64,000 nt of DNA from Paraphysomonas bandaiensis (Eukaryota > Chrysophyceae): contig CBFFRP010000068.1 of assembly GCA_965644295.1 (NCBI GenBank), positions 114,534 through 178,533 on the forward strand, given 5' to 3'. The notes below the pieces were generated by a model, which saw only the letters and a program-made list of their open reading frames with translations, ran no database searches and was not told the DNA's origin. Shown piece after piece: positions 32,832 to 45,694 of the stretch (positions are counted from its first letter, which is position 1; each line of letters begins with the position of its first letter). A program made the translations under genes and the position numbers.

Positions 32832-35800
32832 ATGATTGTTACAAATGATACAATAATTAATACAAATATTGTAGATACTACTTGTAATGATAGTAATCAA
32901 GTGATTATAAGGAATGAGGATGATGATGATGATGTTATAAGTGATGAAGGGGATGATGATGATGAAAGCCCTTATAGAGATCCTCCTCCAGGGTTTTTAA
33001 AAATCAGGCAAAGCAAGTTTAACTTTATTCCTGGGACAGTTTTCGTTGAGTATCCCCCTGAATTGGGTACATACACGTCTTTACTAAACCACTTATGCTA
33101 ACTCGTATATCAGGGATTACTCGAAATGATATAAGCAAATTAGAAAAAATGGGACGCAAGAAATTACACTATTCTTGCTACTGGGGAAGAAATTGTATTA
33201 AAAATGCGTTTAGGTACCGTTTCTACCGTATTTTAGTTGTCACATATCATTTTACTTTCACACACTACAGGAGGGCTGGATTCGAAAACAGTGACGTCAA
33301 CTGGACTGCCATGTGGTCTAAACACCAACCGGCTGAGGTCATTAGTTCCCTTAACTGTCTTCAGAAAGTAAATCATTTTCCTGCAAGCTGGTATACGATA
33401 CCGTCAATTCAGAATTGCTGCGAGTGATAAATATACGACGCTGTTGTTTATAGGTGCATCGGTCGTAAGGACCGTCTCATGAGGACAATGCAAGCCATGC
33501 GTCGTATTCACGGAGATGAGTATGCATTCCACCCTGAAGGATTTACCCTGCCAAGCGACGGCCTCAACCTCGAGCGATGCGTATGTGTTCACTTTTTCTG
33601 TTTTCTGTCTTGACGCTATCTTGCTTTCCAGATCAAGCTCGATGGCCGCTCAAAAGGGGGTAAAAGACCATCTGGCGGAGCGCACAAGGGTTTTTGGATT
33701 ATTAAGGTATTCAAGAATTTTATACAATGTTCTCTACGACAGGTTTGATATCTGTTTCAGCCTGTGGCCTCCAGTTGTGGCAGAGGTATCAAAGTGGTGA
33801 ACTCCGATAAGGCCCTTGCACTTGCTAAATCTAACAAGAAGCTACTCGTACAGCGGTATCTAGTGCCATGTTGCAATTTTAATGTTCTTATGCGATTGGA
33901 TAGGTACTTGGCTGACCCGTACCTCATTAACCGGAAAAAATTTGATCTCCGCATGTATTGTCTTGTTACTGGTGTGGACCCATTAAGAGTGTATATTCAT
34001 GAAGAGGTGCATTATGATTTCTTCATTCGAAACATACTTAATACTTCACTGTAATCAGGGTCTGACAAGAATATCCACTCAGGAGTACAACTTAAAGAAC
34101 CTCAAGAATAGATTCTCTCATCTTACGAACTGTATGTTGTCATGTGCCTTGAATTAGTTTTTCCTAATTCAAGCCCATTTTTAGATTCTATAAACAAAAA
34201 ATCAGCGAACTTTGTAGCAGCCACAGAGGAAGATCATGCAGCGTCTCCAGTGAGAGGTGCGTCTGTGATTATTTAAGCTTGTACCAGTATTGCTAACACC
34301 GTTAAAGGCGAATCTCCACCTTGTAGCACCAATGACAACGGTCAGCCAACTGCTGATAATGCTAGTGGAGAAGTAGAGGGATACAAATGGTCGTTGCGTG
34401 CTTTCCGCAAGTGGCTGGTGGAGAAGGAAGGAGAAGTTGTAGCACAGCAGACCTGGAAAAGTATAGACGATATAATTCTCAAGACTATTATAGCTGCGGA
34501 ACCAGAACTAACACATAGTTTGCACTCAGGTAATTGAATACCCTCTACTACTTTGTAATAACCAGGTGTTTTTGTTTACATTCATTTTACAAACAGTTGC
34601 CAATTATCGGACAAATTGTTTTGAGTTGTTTGGCTTCGATATTTTCCTTGACAAGCAGTTGTCTCCGCATCTTGTGGAGGTACAGGGTAATGTATGTGTT
34701 AGATCAGGGTAACGCTACTCTACTAGGTGAACATTTCCCCTAGCTTGATGGGGAGCAGTCCACTTGACAAGAGAATCAAGGGAACTTTGGTTGCTGATGT
34801 GTGTCACGTGACCGGATTTCATGCGCACGACCCTGCTTTGCTAGCCAAATACTCCAGGTTGATACAGCTCAATGAGTTTCGTTTCTGACTGAAAAATGAT
34901 GCAGATTGGATTCTAAGGCCACTGTTCCTGGTGCAGGAGCAAGAGTCCCCAAGTATAAGACCTATATGGGCAGCGACTCGTCACCATCTCAGTCTGATAG
35001 TACAAATTCGGCAGCCAGTCGAAAGAAAGGAAGCGATGATATAAATCCATTTTCTTTCAATTCTCTGTCGAAAATGATGGGACAACAAGACTTGTGGAGA
35101 AAAGAACCCAGCCCGATGAACATTGATATGCAAGCACTTGGAAATGGGGTAAGTAGTGGTTGATTTATACTGGACGCTTTCTGATATGTATTAGGACTCG
35201 TCGTGGATGATGATGTTGATGGTGGAAGATGAGTTTTCTAGAGCAGAGTCGTCTTTCTTTCGGAGGGTTTGTTGTGCTGCCTATTTTGTATTAATGCTGA
35301 TAGAACAATCAATAGATTCATCCTCGCTCAGAGTCTGTAGTCAGTTATCTTAACTTTTACAAGAACCCGAGATTTTCAGGTGTAATGTTTCGTTTATTAA
35401 TTATCGCTTGTCTCAATCTGATATGTAGATCACCTGTTGGGTAGATGGGTATTAGGCGGACTCTCTAGTGGAAGTTCTAATGCCGCTTTCCTTCCAGCGC
35501 GGTACAGTTTTCTTACTTTGAGTTCTGTTTTGTTGTTAAAACGTTTGCCAGGTTTACTTCGAATGTACCCTTAAAGACCCCCGTCGTAGCTGGTACTCCG
35601 ATTCGTGAAGTTGTAGAGGAACCGAGAAGCAGACTTATACTTCCGAAGCAACCTGGACAACGATCAACCAGACGCGGTTCTAAAGATAAATCGAGTAAAA
35701 GGAAGTCGATGTCTAAGAAACGAAGCAGTAGTAGTAAACCACAGTAAGTTTGTGTATTCTCAAACGTGGGATGTGGATTGTGATTATATGTTTTAGACGC

Positions 35801-36985
35801 AATGTTACTGGTGCTGCTGAATCACTCATGTCGTCAACTACGCCACAAGAGCTAGGAAAAGATGACACGACATCTTCAACGAGTAGTACCAATGGGAGTG
35901 AACGAAAAAAGTCAAAGGAGCCTCACCGTCCTCTGAGTACGCGACGGCCTTCTTCTGCGAGTCACAATCTGCCGCCGGATAGGGCAACAATTTCATCCCG
36001 CAACAGATATATACGTACGATATCGAAGCAGTTCAGTGACGATAGTACGAATTCTTCTCCAGTCGTTACGCCCAGAAGCTTCACGCGTATGGAGCCCGAT
36101 GACTTAGGAAGCTCGAACACTGATAGCATGTGTAACGCAGTGAATGTCAGTGAAACGACTCAACCTGATCTGCAGAGAATTCGTCCTCCTCGAATTGACA
36201 CTGGTCCAACTAAGACGATAAGAAAGCAACACGGTGTTTCTCATTCTGAATCCCCAGTCCGAGGGATGCGAAGTGGGCGCCAAGAGAACAATGATAGTGT
36301 TAATAAATTGAGTGATAGTGGAACTAGTAGAAGGCGAGGGCAATCGTCTGATTTTTCTAGAAACAGTGGGGTCTCGACCAATCGTCCCACCCGCCCACCA
36401 AAGGCTGAGCAGAAGTACCTTCCAATTGGAAGTAGATTAAGAAGACATATATCTGTATCAAGAGCTGCTGAAAATGCGATTTTAGATACGTCTTGTCAGA
36501 GCAACTACTCATCTGACACCCATTATGGAAATAGAGGAAATGCATTGACGTCATCTCCTATTCAGATAGCGTCCGGATCTAGAACTGATACTCATTCTGA
36601 AAAGGTTCAAATGTCTTTGTATGAAATGGTTAAGCAAGCTTCCGCTGAATCTGATGACCCATGTCCCTCTGGCGGTGGACCATATAATGCAACAGGTATA
36701 GATGATCCCATCAGGAATGGGGAGAGCGTGCTGCGTCAAATTGAAGATTTACTCGATAGTGATATCAGCAGGATGGGTGTGAGTTCTCGCGGGACGGTAA
36801 TTGCTTCCACAAGACCGTATAGTGCAGGGCGGGTTGGTGCTAATTCGTATGCTAACAATGCAAGAGAGGTTCAAAGAAGTGTGCTAGGTGTTAATAGGTA
36901 GGTAATTGTGTATCAACAACGAACGGTATCTTACGAAATCTGCAGGAGAAATATTCGATTTTCTGGAAAGAAATCGTATGTATAG
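32832..36985 (+). CDS. TTLL4/5-type tubulin polyglutamylase
   Basis: Nineteen small exons (first 32832-33066, last 36946-36985) join in phase to about 1073 aa. Tubulin tyrosine ligase-like enzymes add glutamates to tubulin tails on axonemes and other stable microtubules. Family blocks in order: ISKLEKMGRKKLHYSCYWGR; NWTAMWSKHQPA; VNHFPASW-CIGRKDRL; RRIHGDEYAFHPEGFTLP; FWIIKPVASSCGRGIKVV (ATP-grasp Lys and Gly loop); KLLVQRYLADPYLINRKKFD; LRMYCLVTGVDPLRVYIHEE; NRFSHLTNYSINKKSANF; FELFGFDIFLDKQLSPHLVE; VNISPSLMGSSPLDKRIKG (metal/ATP-binding N-x-SPSL). These give a complete catalytic core at about 80-560. The region after it, with EDEFSRAESSFFRRIHP, matches the TTLL4/5 extension. The remaining 400 or so residues are Ser/Arg-rich and disordered. 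Exon 1 encodes an acidic Asp/Glu run and is AT-rich. A flagellate or ciliate life stage is implied. Confidence 0.93.
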
Positions 36986-38883
36986 GTTTTATAGAGTAGT
37001 TGTGTTATGTGTCGTTTGGTCTTTTGTAAGTAACGTGTGTGTTCATCCCTGATTGTTGCAGCCACATTACATTTTGCATCTATGAACAAGTACATTATTT
37101 TGGATGTACTTGTCGGTGTGATGTGATATCTTGAACATAACAAAATTAGGTATATACAGTAGTGAATGTCTGATTTTTAGCACGAGGCGTGTTAGAGTCA
37201 GAACTAGTGTAGCAAAGCTATTTAACTAGCTAGTGGTTATCTCTGACATCTGATTAACAGAAGTTGACATTATTTGCTAAGGTTTACTATTCTCAAATGA
37301 TAAGATGAAATTATAAACATTACATGATAAAGAACCTAAGTTGTGTTCGATGTGTTCAACACCATTCATTTACTACGATAGTGTACAAACCACACACTCA
37401 GTGATCGTATCCTGTATAGTCATCCACTTCTACTTCAGTTTCATACTACACAATATAATGTACTAATTACATATATATCTTTCGATCCTTGCATCTCACA
37501 TAATACTGCACTCAATTGCAAGTATATAGAATCTTCAGATCTCAACACTGATATCCTACTATTTAGCGCAACCAAAGCTGATTGTGTGTCACCGCAAGCA
37601 CCAAGGTGCAATCACTTCTGCTCTCCCTCCTTTAGGTGAACAGCCCGGACCATGCTTGACTTCTGTAGGCAGTCCAATACCCAGATTCTCTTAAGGTGGG
37701 CCCATTCCCGGATGCTTGACTTCAGTAGGCAGCCCAATATCCCAGATGCCAGCTTATTTGTCAAGGCCCAAAGGCGTCTACACAAGTGGCACTTACGTTA
37801 CTGTCCCCTGTACCACACAAGCGCTAGGCTATGAATAAGCAGATATATATCTGCATATATATATGCGGCTCACGTTAGTTTCCCAGAGAAATATCTCCGG
37901 TACTTATCCCCCAGAACACCACGAAAAGGTACGAGTCCGACTTTGTTAAGAGTGTTTGATATTAGAATTCGTACTGTCTCTGTCAAGCCATTTACCAAAT
38001 AGTCAATTGCGAACTGTTAAAAGTATGCTGCCCTTCTATTAAACTAAAGCAGCCAATAAATTCAGTACAACGAACGTTGTGGAGCGCAGTTCAGCAGAAC
38101 CAAAATTATCATGACACACTTGACCCCACGACGCCTCGAACTGCTGCTGCTGCTTCAGTTCAACAAGCACTGGAGGATCGCAAAGAAACAGGTCATCGAT
38201 GATGGACCGTCCGATCATGACGAGAATGAGGACGACAGTGACGAAGAGTTGGAATACTTACTGTACTACGTAGTTGCTGCTTCGTTCTTGGGTTTTCATC
38301 ATCATGTTGTAACCTCTACTAACTAGTTAGCTAGCTAATATATTGCTTATATTGGATTTTAAAAAATTATTATTATTCATTTTTTCTGGATATATATATT
38401 GCACTATATTTCTACCAGGCCTTGTATGCATTCCACATTCCACATATGCCTTCCTATCTAGTATCACAATTTTAATTACATAATTGTTCAATCTTGATGA
38501 AAAAATACTACATGCTTGTTTGAGCTCATTTGTTTGAGTTGGCGAGGTCTTTAGCACTTGTAGTCTGTTGTGATGGATAGTAGATAGTAGGTTGTTATTG
38601 TCAAAATATTGATAGCTTGTTACACACTTGTACTCAAGAAAATTTAGGACAGAAGTAAAACTGTTATGCCGGTCTAAACCACGCCTCTAATGGTCGTAAA
38701 CATACATCTAATATATCGTGTATAAATACGATATTCCCTTTCTAGTTTATTTTCGGAAATAATTTCTAATTCATAAATGTACTGTGTATTTTCACATCTT
38801 GAATATCTTAAGGAAACGTGGTAGTTACACACAATATGACACGTTTCAGTATGATAAATATATATACGGCTAAGAATATAATG
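36986..38883. other. Intergenic with dispersed repeat R2
   Basis: Holds R2 copy 1 (about 37540-37960). A frame at 38111-38326 (71 codons, acidic run DENEDDSDEELE) lacks recognisable features and is left uncalled. The rest is AT-rich. Confidence 0.5.
37540..37960 (+). repeat. Dispersed repeat family R2, copy 1
   Basis: Matches 54360-55240 in order. It begins GATATCCTACTATTTAGCGC, then ACCGCAAGCACCAAGGTGCA, then TCAAGGCCCAAAGGCGTCTA and GTACCACACAAGCGCTAGGC. It ends with a block containing AACACCACGAAAAGGTACGA. About half the length of copy 2, so one of them carries an indel of about 450 bp. No coding capacity seen. Confidence 0.85.
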
Positions 38884-40999
38884 TTACTGATGCGGAATGT
38901 CTGGTAGTTGAACAATAGCGGTTGCACTGACAGATTTATGTGTGTCACGGTCAAAATCAGACAGGTCCTCCTGACTGGCATTATTGTTAACCATCCAACC
39001 CCGAATTGTTTTGACCCCACTTGAAAGGGCTCGCGCTAACAGTCTCTCTCCTACGTCTATATCACGAACCTGATAACGTTGTCCATGAGCAACGGTGTGG
39101 TGCACTACCTGTATAAAAAGTACACAAACAAGGTATCAGCATTTCATTTTCACTGAAATAATCATAGCATCGCACCGTGATACTACGTGCTCTGAAGGTT
39201 CTTCTCCTGCCGTAAACATTTGTTATCCAGTCGTCCATCCACCAATCTGTTAACTCAGGAGGGTAATAATTCATACCAAACACCTCCAAATGCAGGCGGT
39301 GCACAAAGTCTACAGTCAGTATCCTATTGTCCTTTCCTCTGACAAAAGGGCCTACAACCCCGTAAGGTTTAGACAGCCTCATCAGTGCTCCTGCAAAGGC
39401 TTTGGACCAATTTTCTCGAAATTCGACGTCGTCATTTACGCGATATAAGAACTCTGCACCCATGTCGTAAGCTGTTCGGGCCATTTCCAGAAATACTGGT
39501 CCTGGCTTTTTGACAACATTATCTACTCGTACAGGCTTAAGAGACATCCAGATTCCATTTCGCTTCAGTACACCCTCCACATTTAGATTAAACCATGAGA
39601 TCACTTTAGACATTCCCTGTTACACACCCTCAGATTACCTAGCTCCTTCAGTAGATATAGTCATACCCACCTCCGAAGAGTCATAAAAGGGATCCCCGAC
39701 ATCATATCCAAGGACAAATACATACCGGTACCCGCAGTCCAATGAGCGTATCAGAGATGGGAACAGAAGCGTGAATAGCGCAAGAGAGTCAAAATTGATT
39801 TCTGCTAAACCACGAGTAGTGGAGCCAGCCATAACCGCTATCAGGGGTGATGAGGCGTCGTAGTTGGAGGCATGACAGAATGACACATCTCGTGATGATA
39901 TCGTCTTCGCTGAGAAGTAAGCACCACAGCCTTTGGACCTAAACTCTACCCTGGGAAGACCTCTCGGTAGACGTCCCCATGAAGAACCCGGAATAATTTG
40001 ATACCTCTGTCGCGTGGTGTCGCAGTATTCTAAGATCAACTATCACCACAGGAATAAGAGTTAGATGGCGTATTGGTTACCGCGAACATCCATGGGGAAC
40101 TTCGATAAAAGATTTAATGTGGCTATTCCACTATTACTCCCCTTATACAGGTCACTGTTAGAGGGAGTGTCTGATTGAACTATAGGTATATTTTGAGTTG
40201 AAGCTTTTGATACGGGAGTAGCTGCAATATAAGTGACAATAATGGTGAGGGTAGTCTTAAAACACGGCCAAACAACGTGTACATACGTTTTTTCGGACGA
40301 GCATTTGAGCGAGAGGTGGACGAATAGTATCGTTTTGCGAGGTCTCCATGAAGACGCTGGCCAGTTCCTCGTCCAGCTGTTAGGTTGAACAATCGATGAG
40401 CTTTATCTGAACGAGCAGTCTCCACCTCAGAAATCGGTTCTAGACACCACAACATCAGCTTCTCGACGGTACACACAGCGGATAACTACCTGACATCTTC
40501 TTCCTTGATAATGCTGGTGGAAGCAAATCATGATCTACATATAGTGCACAATAAGATTACTATCAGTCCATATAATCACATAACCTGTACTAGAGGAAGT
40601 GTATTCATGTCCATCTCCTGGAGTACGCATTGGAGGGGGACGAATGCCAGTCAAATACATTGAATTCTTTAATTTTTCTTTAATAGTTTCACTAACCATA
40701 TCATTTCTATCATTAGATTCAGATTGATAATGATTTGATCTTAAAAAATTTGATATTCCATTTAAATTTGATTTCTTTTTCTTCATTCCACTCATGAGTC
40801 TTCTGTGTATATATGTATGATCCTTATCATAATCATGTGATTGTATAATACTGTCTATAGTATGACTAATATACGATGTATTAATGAAATACGAGGGTGT
40901 TTTATATGAAGATATATATAGAAATCCTATGAAAGCCCCTGTAAGGATAATGAGGGATCTTATAGCCATACGTATGGGTTTATAAGTAGAATGGGACAT
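38884..40999 (-). CDS. Type II membrane glycosyltransferase (GT-A-like), family unnamed
   Basis: Seven exons (40585-40999, 40490-40534, 40287-40439, 40088-40221, 39671-40039, 39176-39616, 38884-39108) join in phase to 593 aa. A short basic N-terminus followed by SLIILTGAFIGFLYISSY is a single signal-anchor, placing the catalytic part in the Golgi lumen; residues 40-240 form a Ser/Lys-rich stem. The catalytic region (about 250-520) has GYRYVFVLGYDVGDPFYD, a GT-A nucleotide-sugar fold opening. Later EFLYRVNDDVEF carries the acidic metal-binding triplet in DxD position. DWWMDDWITNVYGRRRTF resembles a glycosyltransferase WxDDW acceptor/catalytic motif. This resembles a set of nucleotide-diphospho-sugar transferase-like proteins in protists and plants, but I cannot name donor or acceptor. 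The first exon is very AT-rich. Confidence 0.78.
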
Positions 41000-41923
41000 T
41001 ACAGGAGAGTTATAGATAAATCATAGTTACAAGCATATTAAGAGATAATAATAATAGAGTATGATTATTTAAATATAAGGTAAAGTGATGATGAATGAAT
41101 GGATTGATTGCAAGACACTGGGGGTGGTTGTGCATATCGATTTCATTGATTTGTTCATCGTTTATTTCATCGAAAAATCATCGTTTTTTCAGTGAAAAGT
41201 GACTTTTTAATGAAAAAACGATGATTTTTCGATGAAATAAACGATGAACAAATCGATGAAATCGATATGCACAACCACCCCCTGTTGTGGAGTATAGTAT
41301 AGTATATATCACACTCCTGTATATATACATGTACATGAGGCTAGACAATGCTATTTACAGAAAAAAAATCCATGGTTTTTTAGTTTTGGTTATACTGCTG
41401 TACACTAGAATTTAATTTCTAAACTTTTTGATTTTAGTTATCGAAATATTGTAGCCCATTTCGTACAAAACACTCCAGGCTGTCGTATACGAATTTTGCT
41501 GCTTTTTGATGATCAACACATAAAATCCTGGATTTTTGTGCCTGACCGACATATTCTTGATCACTAACTCGAAGAGTCAATGAGAACCAATCATATGGTA
41601 TGCAAAATATTTTCATTGGCTCAGATCTCATTGTACATTGTATTTCTACATTAGACATAATCGATCCATATCTTACAGAGACACAAATTGTATAAAACTG
41701 AAAACTAAACCGTTGGGTTTGCATTTCTTCAAGTATGTGTAGACTAGATCTTCACCTCACAATGCGGAATGCTATCAATCTCACTTGTATAGAAAGTCCA
41801 AGAAATGTCCTATTTCAGGTCTATAGTCACATAAGTAGCATATCATGCATACAATCATAATTACATGCATTACTGTTGCAATTAAGTGCTTTTATATAAC
41901 ACTACATAGAGACATCACTTAAC
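41000..41923. other. Intergenic with large palindrome
   Basis: Divergent spacer between the glycosyltransferase (-) and the membrane orphan (+). The 163-bp palindrome (41120-41282) is the only structured feature; a 96-codon minus frame (41434-41724) has no recognisable features. Confidence 0.5.
41120..41282. mobile_element. Near-perfect 163-bp palindrome (foldback/MITE-like)
   Basis: Arms 41120-41200 and 41202-41282 are reverse complements with about three mismatches in 81 positions, leaving a single central base. It begins GGGGGTGGTTGTGCATATCG and contains the repeated word TTCATCG. No coding capacity; no convincing TSD at the edges. It would fold into a very stable hairpin as RNA or cruciform as DNA. 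Confidence 0.9.
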
Positions 41924-42985
41924 ATGGAAGAGATCACAGTTGAAAACCCAGTCATTCATGACAATAAAGACGATAATCATTCAGATACAAGTGAAAGTAA
42001 TGAACGATCATGGAGTGTAAAACAGTTTGCAGATGAAGTTAATACGAATGCCAATGAAATGAAAGAACACTATAAAGAAATTGAATTACTTAAATCTTCT
42101 CATATGGTACTACTGAAGTTAGATGGGTATATGTCAATGAAGATTCCTTCTGATGTCCCAATTTTATTTGGTGGTAAAGAGCGTGATATTCATGGAAAAT
42201 TCAAAGACGATGGAAAAGATGGTCGTTTTCTTCTGTTCTTTTACGATATGAAGGCTTGCTTTGTTGTCGCATTGAGTCTTGTAGTCCTATTTGGCGAATT
42301 GTCCATTATTTCTGCAATCGTACAAGATCTAATTGAAGAAAACTGTGGGGTAGATGCTAACGGTCCTAACACGTCAGGTTATGCTTTACTGTTATGCTCT
42401 ATGTATGCAGCCCATGTTGCAAATGAAAGATTTGGGGGTATATTACCTATTGAGATCCACGAACTTTCATTTCCTGCTTTGGTGGCACTAAGGAAAATGC
42501 GTGATGAAGACTTGAAAAAAGGACTCGACAACAACAAAGCGCATAGTACATATTACAAGATGAAGTTCAATGAAGATGAGCAGAATGAGATAGCCGAACT
42601 GGTTAAGCCCAATGATGTGACATTTTCGAATGGCAATATTGTATATTTTATGCTTTGTTTCCTTGAAATTATCAATTTTTACTTGCTATATTCTGTTAGT
42701 CTTTTGATGGCGACCTCTGGATCTACACTATCGTTGATTCAGAACTTTATATCCGTCGAGATTGTCATACAGTTTCATGAAATTGTTCCCGTGGCATTTA
42801 ATATTGTTGACCCTTTTCCGAGTCGCTATAATGTTTCTATATTCGGAGCTTCCAACTTGATGGTATCTAAATTTGATGTAAAATTTAAGGATAACTTTGG
42901 ACGGATAAAGATGTATTTCGTGTGGTTTGGGGCTCTGCTCTTTATTTACTGGATTTCTAGTTATTCGTGCCAACATGAGGAATAA
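41924..42985 (+). CDS. Multipass membrane protein of unknown function
   Basis: Single-exon gene of 353 aa from a clear ATG. The N-terminal 100 residues are acidic and soluble (EEITVENPVIHDNKDDNHSD onward), with a helical segment TNANEMKEHYKEIELLKSSH. Four hydrophobic stretches follow. They are MKACFVVALSLVVLFGELSI (about 110-135), GYALLLCSMYAAHVANERFG (about 150-170), IVYFMLCFLEIINFYLLYSV (about 243-272) and YFVWFGALLFIYWISS (about 330-348). Two cytosolic or luminal loops are charged. An Asn-Gly-x-Ile-like start (FSNGNIVYF) precedes the third segment. I do not recognise the family; it may be a lineage-specific transporter-like or channel-associated protein. The gene is AT-rich throughout. Confidence 0.75.
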   Translation: MEEITVENPVIHDNKDDNHSDTSESNERSWSVKQFADEVNTNANEMKEHYKEIELLKSSHMVLLKLDGYMSMKIPSDVPILFGGKERDIHGKFKDDGKDGRFLLFFYDMKACFVVALSLVVLFGELSIISAIVQDLIEENCGVDANGPNTSGYALLLCSMYAAHVANERFGGILPIEIHELSFPALVALRKMRDEDLKKGLDNNKAHSTYYKMKFNEDEQNEIAELVKPNDVTFSNGNIVYFMLCFLEIINFYLLYSVSLLMATSGSTLSLIQNFISVEIVIQFHEIVPVAFNIVDPFPSRYNVSIFGASNLMVSKFDVKFKDNFGRIKMYFVWFGALLFIYWISSYSCQHEE

Positions 42986-44546
42986 CTGGCAGTAAAAAGG
43001 CTGGGCCGTGTGAGTTGTTTTTACGTAAGTTCGCATAATACGGCAAAGTCCGTGTGCCGTATGATGCAAGTATCATGTTGTGTCGTATGGTCTATGTGCT
43101 ATAGCAATTGGATGCTAGAACTATGACGGCTTTGGCCCCGTCATAATAATTAATCATTACTTAGTTTAAAAACAAGAGAGAAAATATAGTCATGACAAAT
43201 TGGTATTTGGGGGGTTATTATGGCAGTCGTGAAAGTCTTATTATTTGTTATATATATACAGCATATACATTTACAAGACCAAACTATATGTATAAGTATG
43301 GTAAGAATATATACTATCAAACCAATAGCTTTTCTTAGAATACATACTAATATGAACATACTACACTCTCAGGCAGGGATAGGGAACAATATATTGCAAT
43401 ACTATTGTTAGATAGCGTTCCATATATAGTATTGATGGATTTTTTAAACCGGCCCTGCAATACTATTTCAATATACCTGAGAGTCTCAGGTATGTATATA
43501 CTATAATTTGGTTTAGAAACAATCTAATCGAATCATATGTGTAATGCTGAAGAATATTGTTTGACTTCTTGTTTCCCAAATATTTTAAAAAGTGTGACAA
43601 CGGATTGTGTCATAAGGAGTGGTCTTAACATATATGGTATGGTCTATATACGCAGAACTAGAGTAGAGGCGGGAAAAACACTGGACAGTTCTCGGTATGT
43701 GTTTCACCCTTCTCACACCAAAATACTAGTAAATTCATGGAATTGTACAATGCGTATATATTGTACATAGATGCTATGTAAGTATACGCTGTTTCTTCGC
43801 ACCACACGTACGAAAACAAAGTAAGTGTACTTCAACGATCACGCTAAAACCATTTTAATTAGTAAAGCAGTAACAACAATTGCACATCACTATACTCTGC
43901 AACAATCTCCAGCGATAACTACTATTTCGTCGTAGCTTTCGAGCTTGCTTCTCGCTGGACTTCAGTCAACGCAGTGAGCATCTCAATAGCTATAATCCTT
44001 TTTTAGAGTGCATTTGTATGCAACAATTAAGATTTATAGCTAGTTGTAAGAAATATATTTCGTGTAAGTTGAGTAAGAAAGATTGCTCACTTCAAACGGA
44101 GAATAAGAGGACCTAATAGTATAAGTAAAACACGACTGCAGATAGTATTAGAACCAAGAATCAACCTTATAATAGCATATCTTGTACAGCTGCACATCTT
44201 CTCTAGCTTGATAATAATTCAGTCAATTGTTATTTCATTGTATTTTGTTGTATTCATGTGTATAGTTTGTATGTATACGTGAAGAGGTATACGTGTATCG
44301 TAATACACAACAAAGAAAGTTTAAGGTTTACGTGATACAAGTTTAACTATAGTGAGATATCTATTTCTGACGTGCTGCATTGATTGGTCCATCTACTACC
44401 AATCAACAATTTACACTCGTAGACAAGTCATGAGCTTATATAATCACAGAATTTCAGTTAACATCTCGTCCGAACGAAGTAATACACTGCCCATTTATTC
44501 AACGTAAATTACTAAAAAGAAAAACATTACTAAAATAAATATTATT
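42986..44546. other. Intergenic with hAT terminal fragment
   Basis: Apart from the hAT-end fragment at 43374-43475 nothing recognisable; several short frames (43150-43770) have no features. Confidence 0.5.
43374..43475 (-). mobile_element. Solo terminal fragment of the hAT element
   Basis: Begins with the hAT TIR CAGGGATAGGGAACAATATA and stays collinear with the inverted right end of the 8582-10253 element for about 100 bp. Shared words include GATGGATTTTTTAAACCGGC. It ends abruptly after CAATATA. Near-duplicates CTCTCAGG (left) and GTCTCAGG (about 8 bp right of the end) could be a mutated target duplication but this is uncertain. Confidence 0.85.
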
Positions 44547-45608
44547 TCATTTACTCTGATTCATTCTCAGTAGACTAGCCCTTAACTCTGAAATCTCCTT
44601 ATCCTTCTCTGCAAGTTTCATATCCAAATCTGCAAGTTTGCTATCGAAATCTGTAAGTTTGCTCTCCCTCTCTGCAAGTGTAGTCAAATGCTCAAAGGTT
44701 CGCACCTGTTCCCGCTTTGTCTCCAACGCATCAAGAAAAGACATGTTCTTACCAGTTATGTAACTATCAAACAAAGAATAAGATGATTGCATTTTCTCTT
44801 TTGTAATTGTTCCAGATAAATTCGGAAATACGGCACTGAAATTCCACAACCACCTTGGAACTAAGTGTGGCTTTGTGATTCATATGAAACATCAGTGGTT
44901 CAGCCAACTCAATATCAATGGGGGACATCAAATCAGCTCCTTTAGACTTGGCACATGCAAATATCCATGTGTATCCGTCCGTTAAAGCCCCCCACACATC
45001 TCGATATGAACCTTTTAATCGATTATTTTCCACGCTCACACCAAGCTGTGAATAAAACTGATATATTTCATTATCTTCATACGTATCAAATATTGCCTCT
45101 GATGATATCATTGTATGTACCACTTGTGATTACACCATCTGGTTTCGATGGCGTTTGAAAAGTCGTCACAAAATCCACAGGTCCGTTGGCAATACTCGAC
45201 TCACTTGATAACTGCATTTCATGGTGCACATATGCAGAAACATCTGCAATATCTACTTTGTTACTACCGTCATTGTTATCATCGTCGATTGAAATTGTGG
45301 CATCCTTAGATTTAACTTTATCAAACGTTGCAACCAGTGATAGCAATTCATATACTAGAAAGTACATAGTTTTCTCATTCTTTTTTTAATATACAACTAT
45401 CAAATTTAGTTTTTAATAGAATAAAACGATATATAAAATAATCAAATGCTTTATCATTTAGTTGTATACATGGTAGAGATGACTGACATATACTAACATG
45501 AGGAAACATATTAGAAAATACTAATAAAGATTGAACTTGAGTGATATGATTATAAAGATGTTTATTAGAGTTTCTATTTCTAGAGGATTTAGTTTCAAGA
45601 GTATTCAT
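44547..45608 (-). CDS. Hypothetical coiled-coil protein
   Basis: Four exons (45398-45608, 45136-45354, 44854-45098, 44547-44795) join in phase to 307 aa; introns are very short (43, 37 and 58 nt). I do not recognise the family. The first 140 residues are polar, with an Asp/Asn run (SIDDDNNDGSN) and VDIADVSAYVHHEMQ. The third exon looks globular and well conserved in style (FYSQLGVSVENNRLKGSYRD followed by VWGALTDGYTWIFACAKSKG). The C-terminus is a heptad coiled coil (LTDFDSKLADLDMKLAEKDK then EISELRASLL). A broken partial copy lies 0.8 kb upstream at 46085-46225, so this is likely a small lineage-specific family or a domesticated mobile-element gene. Splice models are supported only by phase. 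Confidence 0.62.
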
Positions 45609-45694
45609 TCTATTAAAGTTATTAGTATGTTTGCTATCTATCTGTTGGAAGAATTATAATGATCTTAATTCCATACATACAACAGTCAGCATAT

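Noticed and set aside
38111-38326. 71-codon frame with a Leu-rich start and acidic run
   Set aside because: No homology features, no splice partners found, and it is adjacent to repeat R2; chance frame cannot be excluded.
41434-41724. 96-codon minus-strand frame
   Set aside because: No recognisable features and no in-phase exons; considered a possible orphan but unsupported.
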